From: JAHBNG01 sp039028975
Lineage (GTDB): Bacteria; Chloroflexota; Anaerolineae; Caldilineales; Caldilineaceae
NCBI GenBank assembly: GCA_039028975.1
Contig: JBCCHB010000078.1
Span: 1-64,000, forward strand
DNA length: 64,000 bases
Direction of reading: 5' to 3'
Both the position numbers and the translations under genes were made by a program. The notes under the pieces were generated by a model. The model was not told where the DNA came from and searched no databases. It saw only the letters and a program-made list of their open reading frames with translations. Shown piece by piece: positions 8,091-18,148 of the stretch (position 1 is the stretch's first letter; every line of letters starts with the position of its first letter).

Positions 8091-10079
8091 TTGAAAATGT
8101 CAAGCCAACGATACGACGTATATTGCCAATCAAATTGTATGATATCCATGCGTGACGGTACGAGGCTGGCTACGGATCTCTACTTTCAGGTGCTAGACTC
8201 AGCTCCGTTTGAAAGCCCGAGGTTGATCTCGCCAATAGAGGCTGCCAAAAACGCTGGTTTTCAATGCGACCGCACTATAGTGCAGGCGGGAGGGGAAGTA
8301 GCTTCAGGTATTGGTGCGGGGAGGCATGACAATCAGGACAACCAGCTTCCCGTTCTCCTGGAGCGTACGCCATACGATAAATCGGATTCGAAGAGAGTAA
8401 AGAGCGCCAATTACTTTGCTCGTCGTGGATATGTGTATGCCCTGCAGGATGTACGGGGGCGATATCAGAGCGAGGGCGAGTGGTATCCCTTGGTCGGTGA
8501 AGAGACTGATGGATACGATACGATTGAATGGTTGGCCGCTCAACCCTGGTCTGATGGGCAGGTGGGTACCCTGGGCGAATCCTACAGTGCAACCATCCAA
8601 TCGAGCACGGCAACCTTGGCTCCTCCTGGCCTCAAATCAATGATCGTCTCTATGGGGGGAGCCAATGCGTATCAGTGTGGTCTCCGCCATAACGGAGCAC
8701 TGGAGCTACGTATGCTCGTGTACATCATGAATCTTGCTCGCACCAGCAAGGAAGCATTGGCCGATAAGAAAATTCGTACCCAATTGGAAGCTGCTTATGC
8801 CAATATTGAGGAGTGGATCAATCGCTTCCCTCTTCAACCGGGTGAGTCTCCCTTGGCTTTGGTGCCTTCCTATGAGCGGTGGTTGCTGGATATTACCAAG
8901 CATGGAGCGTATGATGCTTATTGGCAGCAGCCTAGCTACGCAATGACAGACTATCGGGACGAACACGCCCATGTGCCAACCCTCTATATCGGCGGTTGGT
9001 TTGACGTTTATGCCCGTTCAGCGTGGGAAAATTTCGCCTTCCAAGAGCAACGCAATCATGAAACGCAGGCGCTATTAATGGGTCCGTGGATCCACAAAAG
9101 ATGGGAACAGAGCTATGCCGGTGAACTCGACTTTGGCCCGAGTACGTCATTGAACTATAACGAGTTGCGCTTAGCATGGCTGAACTATACGCTGCGGGGC
9201 ATAGAAACGGAAGCCGCTACCTGGTCACCTGTACGTATCTTTGTCATGGGTACCGGAAGTGGCGAGACCAATTCCTATGGACGTATTCAGCACAATGGCG
9301 AGTGGCGTCATCAGGAGGAATTGGCAAGTGAGCAAGCAACCCTGATATCCCTTTACCTACATCTAGAGGGCCGTTTATCTCCAAAACCGCCCGATACAGA
9401 CTCCAGTACAGGCTCCAGTACAGAACCTAATATAGTAGCGCGCAAATCCAGCCGATATACTTATGATCCGTTTAATCCTGTTCCGACCATTGGCGGCGGG
9501 CTTGCTGGTGCCTATGACGTGATGGAGCCAGGGCCATTTGACCAGCGAGCCAGCCCAGAATTCTTTGGCTGTCGCAATGGCCTGCCGCTCAATACACGCT
9601 CAGATGTCTTGACCTTCCAGAGTGACCCACTGGAAGCAGATTTGGAAGTTGTCGGGCCAATTTGTGTACGTTTGTATGCGTCATCATCGGCCTTGGATAC
9701 GGACTTTACGGCCAAATTAATCGATTTCTTTCCGCCTGATGAAGAGCGTCGCGAAGGAACAGCCATTAACTTGGCTGATTCTATTATACGTGCACGCTAC
9801 CGAAACGGCGGTGCCTGTGCAGAGTTGCTGACGCCAGGGACAGTTTATCAATTTGACCTTCAACTGAATCCTATCGCCAACATTTTCCGTGCCGGTCACC
9901 GAATTCGACTGGACATCAGCAGCAGCAACTTTCCCCGCTTTGATCGCAACCCAAACACGGGTGGGAACATGGGAGAACGCGAACCGCCGCAGATCGCTCA
10001 TCAAGCCATCTTCCATAACATCCAATATCCGTCGCAACTGACTTTGCCAGTTGTTGCTGGCAAGTTTTCTACGTATTGA
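8091..10079 (+). CDS. CocE/NonD-type S15 hydrolase
   Basis: A 662-residue serine hydrolase of the S15 / X-Pro dipeptidyl-peptidase-like group, which cleaves acyl esters or proline-containing peptides. The alpha/beta-hydrolase part shows oxyanion-side GRYQSEGEW, nucleophile S164 in GESYS, D305 in GGWFDVY and H335 in GPWIHKRW (numbered from the TTG start). The C-terminal galactose-binding-like domain is visible from about 480 onward (HRIRLDISSSNFPRF). There is no signal peptide. Start choice is uncertain: TTG at 8091 or, two codons later, ATG at 8097, with no strong ribosome site for either. It follows the peptide-binding protein by 48 bp, so it may hydrolyse an imported peptide or ester. Confidence 0.85.
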   Translation: MKMSSQRYDVYCQSNCMISMRDGTRLATDLYFQVLDSAPFESPRLISPIEAAKNAGFQCDRTIVQAGGEVASGIGAGRHDNQDNQLPVLLERTPYDKSDSKRVKSANYFARRGYVYALQDVRGRYQSEGEWYPLVGEETDGYDTIEWLAAQPWSDGQVGTLGESYSATIQSSTATLAPPGLKSMIVSMGGANAYQCGLRHNGALELRMLVYIMNLARTSKEALADKKIRTQLEAAYANIEEWINRFPLQPGESPLALVPSYERWLLDITKHGAYDAYWQQPSYAMTDYRDEHAHVPTLYIGGWFDVYARSAWENFAFQEQRNHETQALLMGPWIHKRWEQSYAGELDFGPSTSLNYNELRLAWLNYTLRGIETEAATWSPVRIFVMGTGSGETNSYGRIQHNGEWRHQEELASEQATLISLYLHLEGRLSPKPPDTDSSTGSSTEPNIVARKSSRYTYDPFNPVPTIGGGLAGAYDVMEPGPFDQRASPEFFGCRNGLPLNTRSDVLTFQSDPLEADLEVVGPICVRLYASSSALDTDFTAKLIDFFPPDEERREGTAINLADSIIRARYRNGGACAELLTPGTVYQFDLQLNPIANIFRAGHRIRLDISSSNFPRFDRNPNTGGNMGEREPPQIAHQAIFHNIQYPSQLTLPVVAGKFSTY

Positions 10080-10129
10080 GAAGGTATACAAAGACCACCA
10101 ATCAGAGGTCGCCAATAAGAGGTCACCAA

Positions 10130-12955
10130 ATGAGCAATTTTGAACCCCAAATACAGATGCACTCTGCAACCATCGTCACTGGGCAAGCAGACCCAACAAT
10201 TGATGTTCCTGCGATCCAGCAAGCGGTAGACGCGGGTGGGATCGTCGTGCTACGCGGCACCTTCGACTTTGGCGAGGAGGGACGGGTCATTCTTCGTAAA
10301 GATGTGCTCATTTCTGGCCACCAAGAGCTCTGCCAGCCTGAGACACAAGTAATTGTTAACTCTATGAACGGGTCATTTCGGTCCATGAGAGATAACTATT
10401 TCTCCGGCGGCTTCTCAAGCGATTTTCACAGGGACAATCCTCTCACTAAGCATTCCAAATTTGAAAATGGACTCACCGCGAGGCGTAGGGACATGGCCAT
10501 CATCCGCGGCGGTGATTGTCCATTTATTAGCGACAATCAATCGGTTAGTGTGACCATTCAGAATATCTGGTTTGACGGACCACGCTCGTTGGCGATTGGA
10601 CTATTGGCAGCTCACGGGCAAACGCAGATTCTGAACAATCGTATCACCAATGTGCAGGCTGGAATTCATCCGGCTACGCAAAAGCCAGGCGTTGGCGGAA
10701 TATTGCTCTCTAACCACGTGCGCTATGCCAATGGTGAAGGTTATAGCTTTGCCCCGAAACCCAACGACTTTACCATCGACGAGCATATCACCGTACATGG
10801 TGAAATCAGGGTAGCGAATAATGAGATCAACCTGGATCCACTTGGGAATTATTGCCATGATGACATTCGTGCAGTAGGTATCGAGTCGACTCAAACAAAT
10901 GCACAGACAACCATCTCCGATAACATAGTCAAGAACACATCCCATGCGGGTATCTTGGTGGTTGACAACTTTCAGCCCCATATCGTCACTGAGAACTACG
11001 TTCAGATTCATGATTATCCTGATGGGCGCCAAATCCTCTATCCAACTAATTCCTCCTTCGGTGGCGAAGGAATTGCCGTGGTGGCCTTTCATTTCTTGAA
11101 TCAGCCGGGCGCGACCTCTCTCATCTCTGATAATACCATCTCTAGCGGTGGTGATGCATCAGCCAAACAAAATGGGGGTGCCGGACCAGCGGCTGTCGGC
11201 ATTATGATCTCCGGTCCGCAAACCGTGCTGAATAACCACATTCACATGGAGGGCGGGTATGCGGCAATTCTGATTGTTACCCGACCTCAATCACTCTTTG
11301 ATCAACTTTATCCTGGATTTATGCCCAAGGGTGATTCATCAGGGGCAATGATTGGTAGCAATCGGTGTAGCGGCCATGCGTTGGCACTCTGCACTGCCAA
11401 AGGGCGACGGGACACAACATTTGACCAGTATGGCCCAGGTTCATCCAATCGGGCCACCCATAATACAATCATTCTGCGCCATGCTGAAGTAGAGCATTTT
11501 CGGGCCAAGAGTGACGGGGCCGCTCTTCTCTACTTATCCGAGCACATGCACGAGAATACAATCATTCTAGAGAGTGAAGAGAGCATAACCGTAACTGATT
11601 TAGGAAAAAACAATCAGCTATTTTCTGAGCAAAATTCGCAGAACCTAGAGCCCAAGGCTATTAGGAATCAAGATCACATAAGATCCAAAACATCGGGTCC
11701 CAAAACTTCGGCCCTGCCTTCTTCAGTACCCGAGGGATCTTCCATTCGTTCTATTAAGACCCCGAGCCTTAGCGTTGCTGTACAACCAAATGAGCAAGCC
11801 GTAGGATTGTCCGAAACAGAAGCTATTCTCCTTCATCCTACCGGAAGGTACCCGGACGATCTATATCAAGTTCAAGCCGCGGTGGACGCTAATCCTGGTG
11901 GCGTTGTGCGATTAGCTCCAGGTATCTTTAACTTTGGCGATGACGTCACGGGGCGAGGAAGCGTGTTGCTACGCCGCAGCATCTCAATTGTTGGCACATT
12001 CCCTGGAGATAGCCCTGGGAATAGCTCTAGAAATATCCCTGCTACCAAAATTCAAGGTGGCTACAAACCCTTTGAATCCACCGCTGGCACCAGCGTCACC
12101 ATTCAAGGAATCTGGTTTGATGATGCGCTCTCATCGGCCATTCGGCTCAATGGAATCGAAGGCGAAAATAAGCTCATGGGCAACAAAATTACCAATATGG
12201 TTGGGTTTCCACTTGACCCCGCAACGCGCGGGTATCACGGCATTGCTGCAGCAATCCGCGTTGAAGATGGCCAGGGGAACCTCTGGATTGTTGGGAACGA
12301 TATTGATGTGGATCCGCACGGTAGATTCCCTGATTTTTTCCTGGGCATTGGGATCAATACACGTCGCTTGGGCGGCAAGGTTGTTGTGCAGCGAAACCAA
12401 ACTCGCCATACCTCCCACGGAGGTATCCTGCTTCTGGATACAACAGGATCCGCATTTGTCTATGAGAACGACGTGGATACTGGTTCAGTCTCGGCTCCTT
12501 CGACCTCTACCTATGGGCTGGAAGGAATTGTGGCGGTGGCCCAGCAGTTGCCAACATCTCAGCAAGGCACGGCACACATTCACAACAATCGAATCAAAGT
12601 GGGAGGCAGTGAGGCCGGTCTCCACACGCCTCACCAACTGGGTGGCCCTGGCCCCATTGCACTGGGCCTTATGCTCTGTGGTCCTCATATTGCTACCCAT
12701 AATCATGTAACCATAGAGAAAGGGTTGGCGGGCGTCTTGCTCTGGACAAACCGAGCTGGATTGGGAGATGCGCGTAATGCTTTGATCGTCCATAACCACT
12801 TTCAGGGAGATGCTAAGTACCTCTATAGGGAGGCTGGTCTACGTAAGCAGCCAGAATATAATCAAGCCCTGGATAACCTATTTGTTGTAGGGAAGGAGAA
12901 GAATATCCAAGAGATGACATTCGGTTCCACTGAGCAGACCGCTACAGCCACCTAA
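10130..12955 (+). CDS. duplicated right-handed beta-helix protein
   Basis: A 941-residue protein made of two similar halves joined by a Ser/Thr/Pro-rich linker around residues 495-575. Each half starts with a pectate-lyase-like segment: DVPAIQQAVDAGGIVVLRGT near 17-37 and YQVQAAVDANPGGVVRLAPG near 588-608. Each then runs through Asn-rich turns typical of parallel beta-helices (NNRITN, NNEINL, DNIVKN, GNKITN, GNDIDV). Parallel beta-helix proteins often bind or cleave polysaccharides, but no catalytic residues could be assigned and no signal peptide is seen. The ATG at 10130 is preferred over an upstream in-frame TTG (10076) because AGAGGTCACC stands in front of it. It is the last gene of the peptide operon and overlaps the convergent kinase gene by 14 bp. 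Confidence 0.75.
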   Translation: MSNFEPQIQMHSATIVTGQADPTIDVPAIQQAVDAGGIVVLRGTFDFGEEGRVILRKDVLISGHQELCQPETQVIVNSMNGSFRSMRDNYFSGGFSSDFHRDNPLTKHSKFENGLTARRRDMAIIRGGDCPFISDNQSVSVTIQNIWFDGPRSLAIGLLAAHGQTQILNNRITNVQAGIHPATQKPGVGGILLSNHVRYANGEGYSFAPKPNDFTIDEHITVHGEIRVANNEINLDPLGNYCHDDIRAVGIESTQTNAQTTISDNIVKNTSHAGILVVDNFQPHIVTENYVQIHDYPDGRQILYPTNSSFGGEGIAVVAFHFLNQPGATSLISDNTISSGGDASAKQNGGAGPAAVGIMISGPQTVLNNHIHMEGGYAAILIVTRPQSLFDQLYPGFMPKGDSSGAMIGSNRCSGHALALCTAKGRRDTTFDQYGPGSSNRATHNTIILRHAEVEHFRAKSDGAALLYLSEHMHENTIILESEESITVTDLGKNNQLFSEQNSQNLEPKAIRNQDHIRSKTSGPKTSALPSSVPEGSSIRSIKTPSLSVAVQPNEQAVGLSETEAILLHPTGRYPDDLYQVQAAVDANPGGVVRLAPGIFNFGDDVTGRGSVLLRRSISIVGTFPGDSPGNSSRNIPATKIQGGYKPFESTAGTSVTIQGIWFDDALSSAIRLNGIEGENKLMGNKITNMVGFPLDPATRGYHGIAAAIRVEDGQGNLWIVGNDIDVDPHGRFPDFFLGIGINTRRLGGKVVVQRNQTRHTSHGGILLLDTTGSAFVYENDVDTGSVSAPSTSTYGLEGIVAVAQQLPTSQQGTAHIHNNRIKVGGSEAGLHTPHQLGGPGPIALGLMLCGPHIATHNHVTIEKGLAGVLLWTNRAGLGDARNALIVHNHFQGDAKYLYREAGLRKQPEYNQALDNLFVVGKEKNIQEMTFGSTEQTATAT

Positions 12956-14042
12956 TCGCTGTGCGCGCATGCTCTGCCAACCAATCCACATCCTGTTTGG
13001 CTGACGTTGCGACTGTACGATTGGGGCAGTGGGCTGCATTCCAAGCCAAGAAGCAGATACAACGTACAAAATCAGTTAGCAACCCTAGGTCAAGCTGAGG
13101 TTGCCACCAACCATCATCGTAGCGATTGCCTAAACGCTGGGCTAAACTTTGCCGGTAGGATTCGATGGCTGATTCACGCGAGATGGGTAGACAATAATGT
13201 TGCTTGGTGAGATAGCGAGCCAGATCCACAGCCGGAACTGACTGGGTTGCAGCTTGCCAATCCAAGAGAAAGAGCTGATGTTTCGGTGATCTGACCAATC
13301 CCATATTATTCACCCACCAGTCGCCGTGAAGCAGAGTCTTAGGATAGCGCTCCATCGCGTGGCAGAGCGGTTGAGGATCCTCTGTTAGCTGATAGACAAT
13401 GTCGGCTACATCACTGGCCAAAAGCTCTGGCACCAGATCCCATCCGATGAGATAGCGTTGGGCCACAATGTAGGCCACACTCTCTGGATTGCCGTCGATT
13501 TCTCGCCGAGCGGTACGGTGAGAAAGCATCTGTATAAACTGGTTTAGAGGAATCAGCCCCAGCGGATCGTCTGCAGGAAAGGGCATTTGCCAAAATGCCA
13601 TATGTTGGGCAGCCATGGCATCTAACAAAAAGGCATTGTCTTCTTTGGATATGGGCTGTTCATGATTGGGCATGATGGTTGGACTGATATCATGCATGAG
13701 AAAACCTGCCACTGGCCCATCCCGAAAACAAGCAACTAATGGATGGCGGATTTCAGGAGGTAGCCGATCAACCAATCCCCACTCCATTAGGGCAACCTCC
13801 CGAGCCTTTTGATCATTGGATGCCCGCATGATCCAATCCCACGCCAGCGAAACTTGCTTGATGATATAGCGTGACCCCAAACCCTGATTGGTCTCCACAG
13901 CCAGCATGTGATTGTTTGAGCCTGAAAAGCCCCGGCTTTCAAAAGCAGAGCACTTGACATCGCTAATGGCTTGGCCCGTAAGCTCGCTCAATGTTTTCGG
14001 CATGAGCATCTCATCGATTGAGTGAAAAGTTTGGCAAGGCAT
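12942..14042 (-). CDS. APH/CHK-like phosphotransferase
   Basis: A 366-residue protein of the aminoglycoside phosphotransferase / choline-kinase-like fold. The catalytic loop LLHGDWWVNN (HGDxxxxN) and the metal-binding FLLDWQAA lie about 23 residues apart in the C-terminal lobe. The N lobe contains a plausible ATP-binding lysine in RYIIKQVSLAW. Length fits APH-like small-molecule kinases. The natural substrate cannot be told from sequence, and resistance should not be assumed. GGGGGAGAG precedes the ATG. It lies 16 bp downstream of the large BTAD regulator and is probably co-transcribed with it. Confidence 0.8.
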   Translation of the reverse strand: MPCQTFHSIDEMLMPKTLSELTGQAISDVKCSAFESRGFSGSNNHMLAVETNQGLGSRYIIKQVSLAWDWIMRASNDQKAREVALMEWGLVDRLPPEIRHPLVACFRDGPVAGFLMHDISPTIMPNHEQPISKEDNAFLLDAMAAQHMAFWQMPFPADDPLGLIPLNQFIQMLSHRTARREIDGNPESVAYIVAQRYLIGWDLVPELLASDVADIVYQLTEDPQPLCHAMERYPKTLLHGDWWVNNMGLVRSPKHQLFLLDWQAATQSVPAVDLARYLTKQHYCLPISRESAIESYRQSLAQRLGNRYDDGWWQPQLDLGLLTDFVRCICFLAWNAAHCPNRTVATSAKQDVDWLAEHARTAIRWL

Positions 14043-14058
14043 GGCTCTCCCCCTCTGG

Positions 14059-17000
14059 TTAGGCGTTTGTTTGCGACTCAGTAGTCTGTGACTGAGTCGC
14101 CTGTGACTGAGTAACCTTTGACTCAGTTGTCTGCGACTGGACTGTTTGCAGCTCGATCACCTGAGATCCATTCAGAAAATGTCTCCGTAGCGTTTCATCA
14201 CTTAAATTATTGACAATGGAACGGAGCTGCTCGTGGGCCTGATGAAGCAGATCTTGGAACGGACGTCCCTCTAGTTTGTAGACGTTGATTAAGGCCAGCC
14301 GACTCTTCCAGTGCAGTGAACCGTGCTTGAGCTGATCGGCCAGCGCAACAGCTTGCTTCAAGGCGGTAATGGACGGTTCACTGCAGCTCTTCATCATCAA
14401 AGCTTGACCGCGCAGCCAGTGACACTTCAGAATGTTCTTCTTCATGCTTTTGGCCTCGGCTAACGTTTGAGCCTCACTCAGATAATTGAGGGCTTCATCA
14501 GGTTCCTGGCGAGCCAGTGCAAATTCAGCCTGCAGCAGATGATACCGATTGATATAGCGAAAATGGGCAAAAAGGGTTTTGTGGATGGCTTCAAATTCGC
14601 CAAGGTACTCGCTGGTGAGGCCAAGCCGGCCAGCCTGGAGCGCATCGGTTGCCAAATTGAGCAGCGTGTAGTGCTGGGCTTCCAGATTCCGATTGATGTT
14701 GTCTTTAGGGCAGTGCTCCAGGGCCTGCTGATCCCAAAGAAGGGCTTCGGCAGGCGCTCCAAGTTCGCTGAAGAGGTAGCCCATGGTGTTGAGCAGCTTG
14801 ACCATATAGTGCTGTTCCCCAGATTCTTTTGCGTGATCGAGGGCGCTTTGGAGCGTTTTGTGGGCCTGCATATAGTTGCCCAGCTCTATTTGACTTAGGC
14901 CAAGAACCCAACGTGCCCCATTCAACGCCAGTCCATCGCGCGCACTCCTGGCTGCTCGGACGGCTGATGCGGCAATCTCCTCGGCCCTCTGATATTGACC
15001 AGTCCAGATAGCCAAATAGACCTGATTCTGATGAGAGCGGGCCAACAGGCGCGGTGTTTCCGTCTCCAACGCCAGATGTTCTGCCATGGCTAAGTGATTC
15101 TGTGCACTCTCGAGCTGACCCACGACTGCATCAATATGACCTAGATGGTAGTGGGAGGCCGCCAATAATTTCTGATCCCCAAGCTGTTCAGCCAAATGCA
15201 AGGCCATTATGCCACTCTGACGACTCTCATCCAGACGGTCAAGACCTGCCTGAATCGAGCTAAGTTGGGCCAATCCACGGCTCTCTGCCCAAGGATCGCC
15301 GCCTTCCTGGGCCGCTTCGATCATCAGATGAAAGGCCTTCTCTGCCTCGTCCTTGCGATTGAGCAGTAAATAGCTATCGCCCAATCGCTCATAAAGATTT
15401 GTCGTAATGGTCGGCTCAATTTCGGGGGCATTTTTCTGGGCGATATGGATTGCCTGTTCGTAAAACTGATAGGCTGCATATCCATTAAATCGACGACTGG
15501 CTACATCACCTGCCTCTCTAGTGTATCGTAAGGCTTTGGCCCAATCGCCGGCTGCATCAAAATGGTAGGCCAGCTTTGTCACATATGCATCTGGGTTTTG
15601 GCTCGATTCTGACCATGTCTCCAAAACAGCCCCAATTTTAGCATGGCGTCGACGACGGATGCGACCAAGCTGTAGATTATAGAGCGTCTCTCGCCACAGC
15701 CCGTGGCTAAATCGATAGCGCTCTTCTCGTTCATCAACTGGGGTGATCACGTTGGATTGGAGCAGAGTGTCTAACGACTCCAAAAGTGGCTCTTCGCCCC
15801 AATCGAGGACGGCTTCAACGAGCGCCAATTCCCATATTTCCCCAGCAATGGACGCAACGGTCAACATGGCTTCTGGACCTTCCCCTAGGTGGGCGATGCG
15901 CTGAGTAATAAGTTGTTGGAGCAGGGCCGGTACAGGTATCTCTTGGATCGGTGGTTGCCATTGACCACGGGAATTTTTGGTCAACGCATCCTGATCAATT
16001 AGGTCATTCAAAAGCTCAACTAAAAAGAGAGGGTTGCCTTCGGAACGTTCATGAACATAGAGGGCCAGTTCATGGCTACACAGCCCCAAACGGCCTTCAA
16101 CGACCCTACTCATCTCCTGAACCGTTAGGGGTGCCAGGCGTACTGATTCAGCCGGGCGATTGCGCCGAATCTGAGGAAGCAGATTATACAAAGAATGGCT
16201 TCGTGAGAGCTCTTCTCCACGGAATGTAACAAGCACCAAAATCGAGCGGTTCTCAATACGACGGGTGACAAAGTCCAGAAGATCCAAGGAATGCGAGTCT
16301 GCCCAATGTACATCGTCTAGAAGGAAGATTAAAGGCTGGCTAGACGCAATCGTGGCCAGGCGATCAGCGATAGACTGCATCAGCTGATACGCATCGGAAG
16401 CTGGCTCTCCTTGCCCAAAAGGGGGAGGCAGAGATGCCTGGATTTGGCCGGGAAATGAGCTGTCAGCAAATAGCTCAGCGAACAACTCGAGCCAAGGCGC
16501 AAAAACAGGCGCAATGCCGTGTTCATATGAACGGCCAACTGCAAAGTATACTCCTTGGGCGGTGGCCTGCTTCCCAAGTTGTTGTGCCAGCGTTGTTTTG
16601 CCAATGCCAGCTTCCCCTTCAATCAGAATGAGCGCACCTTCTCCCTGATGTAACCCAACCAACCGTTCTTCCAAGAGCGCCAGCGCATCTTCGCGCCCCA
16701 CAAAATCGGGCGAACGCATGCTGGACAAAAGTGTCATTTGGGAAGGAATAGCAGCTGAATCCAGGCTAGGTGTATCCAGACTAGATTCATCCTGCTCATC
16801 TTGGCCCGGAGAATGCGGCGAGGAATCCGAATCAGGAAAAGCTATTGTCGGCGAACCTGGCTGGGTTGAGACCGACTGAGGTTCTACTGACCATGCTTCG
16901 CCAAACTCACCAGAACGGATTTGTTCAAGCAGCTTGATAGTAGTTGGGTCTGGCGCAACCCCTAATTCTTCGGCCAGCGCTGCTTGGCAGCGTTCAAATT

Positions 17001-17670
17001 GACTGAGTGCTGCACTGCGCTGCCCATTTTGGGCAAAATAGCCCATCAGTTGGCGATGGCTCTCCTCTCGCCACGGTTCAATCGAGAGGATCTGTTGACA
17101 ATGCGCAATGGCCCTGGGTAGATCACCTTGTGCTGCATCATGTTGAGCAAGCGCCTGAAATACCTGTAAGAGGTGCTCTTGGATTTGCGTCCGCTCCATC
17201 AAAACCCACTGCTCAAACTCGGGGGCATCTTGAATATAAAACCCTTCTAGAAAGTGACCTCGGTAGTTGGCCACCGCAGCCCTCATACGCTCAAAATCAG
17301 TAGGTGGATCGGTATGCTCTTGAACGGGAGTGGGAATCAAGCCACGATCCAGCTCACTCAGATCCATTTCATAGTGACTCTGGCTGTTAAAGGATGCACT
17401 CTGTCTATCAATAATGAGATGGTGGCCAAGAAGCTGGCGCAAATTTGAGAGAGCCTGAGTTAAACTTTTGCGCGCGTACGATTCACCCACATCTGCCCAT
17501 AGAAGCCCAGCTAGGGTGCTGCGCAGATGCTTTCGGTTGGTTACAACAAGATAGTAGAGTAGCGCCTGGGCTTTGGTTGAACGAAACCCATCAACAGGCT
17601 CTCCGTTCAACTCGACAGTTGGCGTGCCCAGTAACTGAAGTCGTAAGATGGAATCAGACATGGTTGGCAT
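14059..17670 (-). CDS. BTAD/AAA/TPR transcriptional regulator
   Basis: A 1203-residue AfsR/SARP-like regulator. Residues 1-100 form an OmpR-type winged helix (LRLQLLGTPTVELNGEPV) and about 110-260 the BTAD tetratricopeptide domain that always accompanies it. An AAA/STAND ATPase follows with Walker A EGEAGIGKTT and Walker B PLIFLLDDVHWAD. The C-terminal 500 residues are TPR-like helical repeats for ligand or partner sensing. The extreme C terminus is a low-complexity Gln/Thr/Ser tail built from repeated SQTTES-type words. Family members switch on adjacent genes upon nucleotide-dependent oligomerisation. MPTMSD allows ATG at 17670 or 17661. OmpR-type DNA-binding domains commonly recognise 11-bp direct repeats, which makes the three 11-bp operators in this window notable, though no link is shown. 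Confidence 0.88.
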   Translation of the reverse strand: MPTMSDSILRLQLLGTPTVELNGEPVDGFRSTKAQALLYYLVVTNRKHLRSTLAGLLWADVGESYARKSLTQALSNLRQLLGHHLIIDRQSASFNSQSHYEMDLSELDRGLIPTPVQEHTDPPTDFERMRAAVANYRGHFLEGFYIQDAPEFEQWVLMERTQIQEHLLQVFQALAQHDAAQGDLPRAIAHCQQILSIEPWREESHRQLMGYFAQNGQRSAALSQFERCQAALAEELGVAPDPTTIKLLEQIRSGEFGEAWSVEPQSVSTQPGSPTIAFPDSDSSPHSPGQDEQDESSLDTPSLDSAAIPSQMTLLSSMRSPDFVGREDALALLEERLVGLHQGEGALILIEGEAGIGKTTLAQQLGKQATAQGVYFAVGRSYEHGIAPVFAPWLELFAELFADSSFPGQIQASLPPPFGQGEPASDAYQLMQSIADRLATIASSQPLIFLLDDVHWADSHSLDLLDFVTRRIENRSILVLVTFRGEELSRSHSLYNLLPQIRRNRPAESVRLAPLTVQEMSRVVEGRLGLCSHELALYVHERSEGNPLFLVELLNDLIDQDALTKNSRGQWQPPIQEIPVPALLQQLITQRIAHLGEGPEAMLTVASIAGEIWELALVEAVLDWGEEPLLESLDTLLQSNVITPVDEREERYRFSHGLWRETLYNLQLGRIRRRRHAKIGAVLETWSESSQNPDAYVTKLAYHFDAAGDWAKALRYTREAGDVASRRFNGYAAYQFYEQAIHIAQKNAPEIEPTITTNLYERLGDSYLLLNRKDEAEKAFHLMIEAAQEGGDPWAESRGLAQLSSIQAGLDRLDESRQSGIMALHLAEQLGDQKLLAASHYHLGHIDAVVGQLESAQNHLAMAEHLALETETPRLLARSHQNQVYLAIWTGQYQRAEEIAASAVRAARSARDGLALNGARWVLGLSQIELGNYMQAHKTLQSALDHAKESGEQHYMVKLLNTMGYLFSELGAPAEALLWDQQALEHCPKDNINRNLEAQHYTLLNLATDALQAGRLGLTSEYLGEFEAIHKTLFAHFRYINRYHLLQAEFALARQEPDEALNYLSEAQTLAEAKSMKKNILKCHWLRGQALMMKSCSEPSITALKQAVALADQLKHGSLHWKSRLALINVYKLEGRPFQDLLHQAHEQLRSIVNNLSDETLRRHFLNGSQVIELQTVQSQTTESKVTQSQATQSQTTESQTNA

Positions 17671-17980
17671 TCATGGGTACGGCACTTTGGATAGATGAGT
17701 AGATCCGCAGCCGTGCTGCCTATTGATTATAATCTGCTCTGTGAGCAATGCCAACCACGTCAACGGCCATAAGTCTAAGCGTAAAAAAGCTTTCAGCTAA
17801 TCAGCCGTCAGCTAGGTCGGAGCGACCGCTGCGTGAGCAGCCAGAATTTGTCCGTGTTTCGGGGTCGATTTTTATACTTTCCTGTACGCTAAAGAACAAT
17901 AGCTGGTAGGTGGCCCCAGAATCGGCGCGCCGTATCTCCGTATTCGGTCACCCGCTACCATCAAATTATCGACCTGGACA
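17671..17980. promoter_or_regulatory. upstream region of the BTAD regulator, no defined site
   Basis: About 310 bp between the start of the minus-strand BTAD regulator and a heptamer repeat array. It must contain the regulator promoter, but no convincing promoter, operator or frame was identified. A short GTCGGAGCGAC dyad occurs near 17816-17826. Confidence 0.4.
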
Positions 17981-18148
17981 ACCGACTACCGACAACCGAC
18001 AACCGACAACCGACTACCGACTACCGACAACCGACTACCGACAACCGACTACCGACAACCGACTACCGACCACCGACCACCGACTACCGATCACCGACAA
18101 CCGACTACCGACCACCGACAACCGACCACCGACCACCGACCACCGATT
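17981..18148 (+). repeat. 24 x 7-bp ACCGACN tandem repeat
   Basis: Twenty-four consecutive heptamers ACCGACN (a few with ACCGATN) run without interruption to the stop codon of the minus-strand gene that ends at 18148. The variable seventh base alternates mainly between T, A and C. This is a short tandemly repeated repetitive element, comparable in type to the heptamer arrays known from filamentous cyanobacteria. Because it abuts the stop codon, it would be transcribed as the 3' end of that mRNA. Confidence 0.9.

Noticed and set aside
12942..14042. Aminoglycoside resistance gene
   Set aside because: The kinase fold is general, and no feature indicates drug specificity.
17981..18148. Possible CRISPR array
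   Set aside because: Units of 7 bp follow each other directly with no unique spacers and no cas genes nearby.
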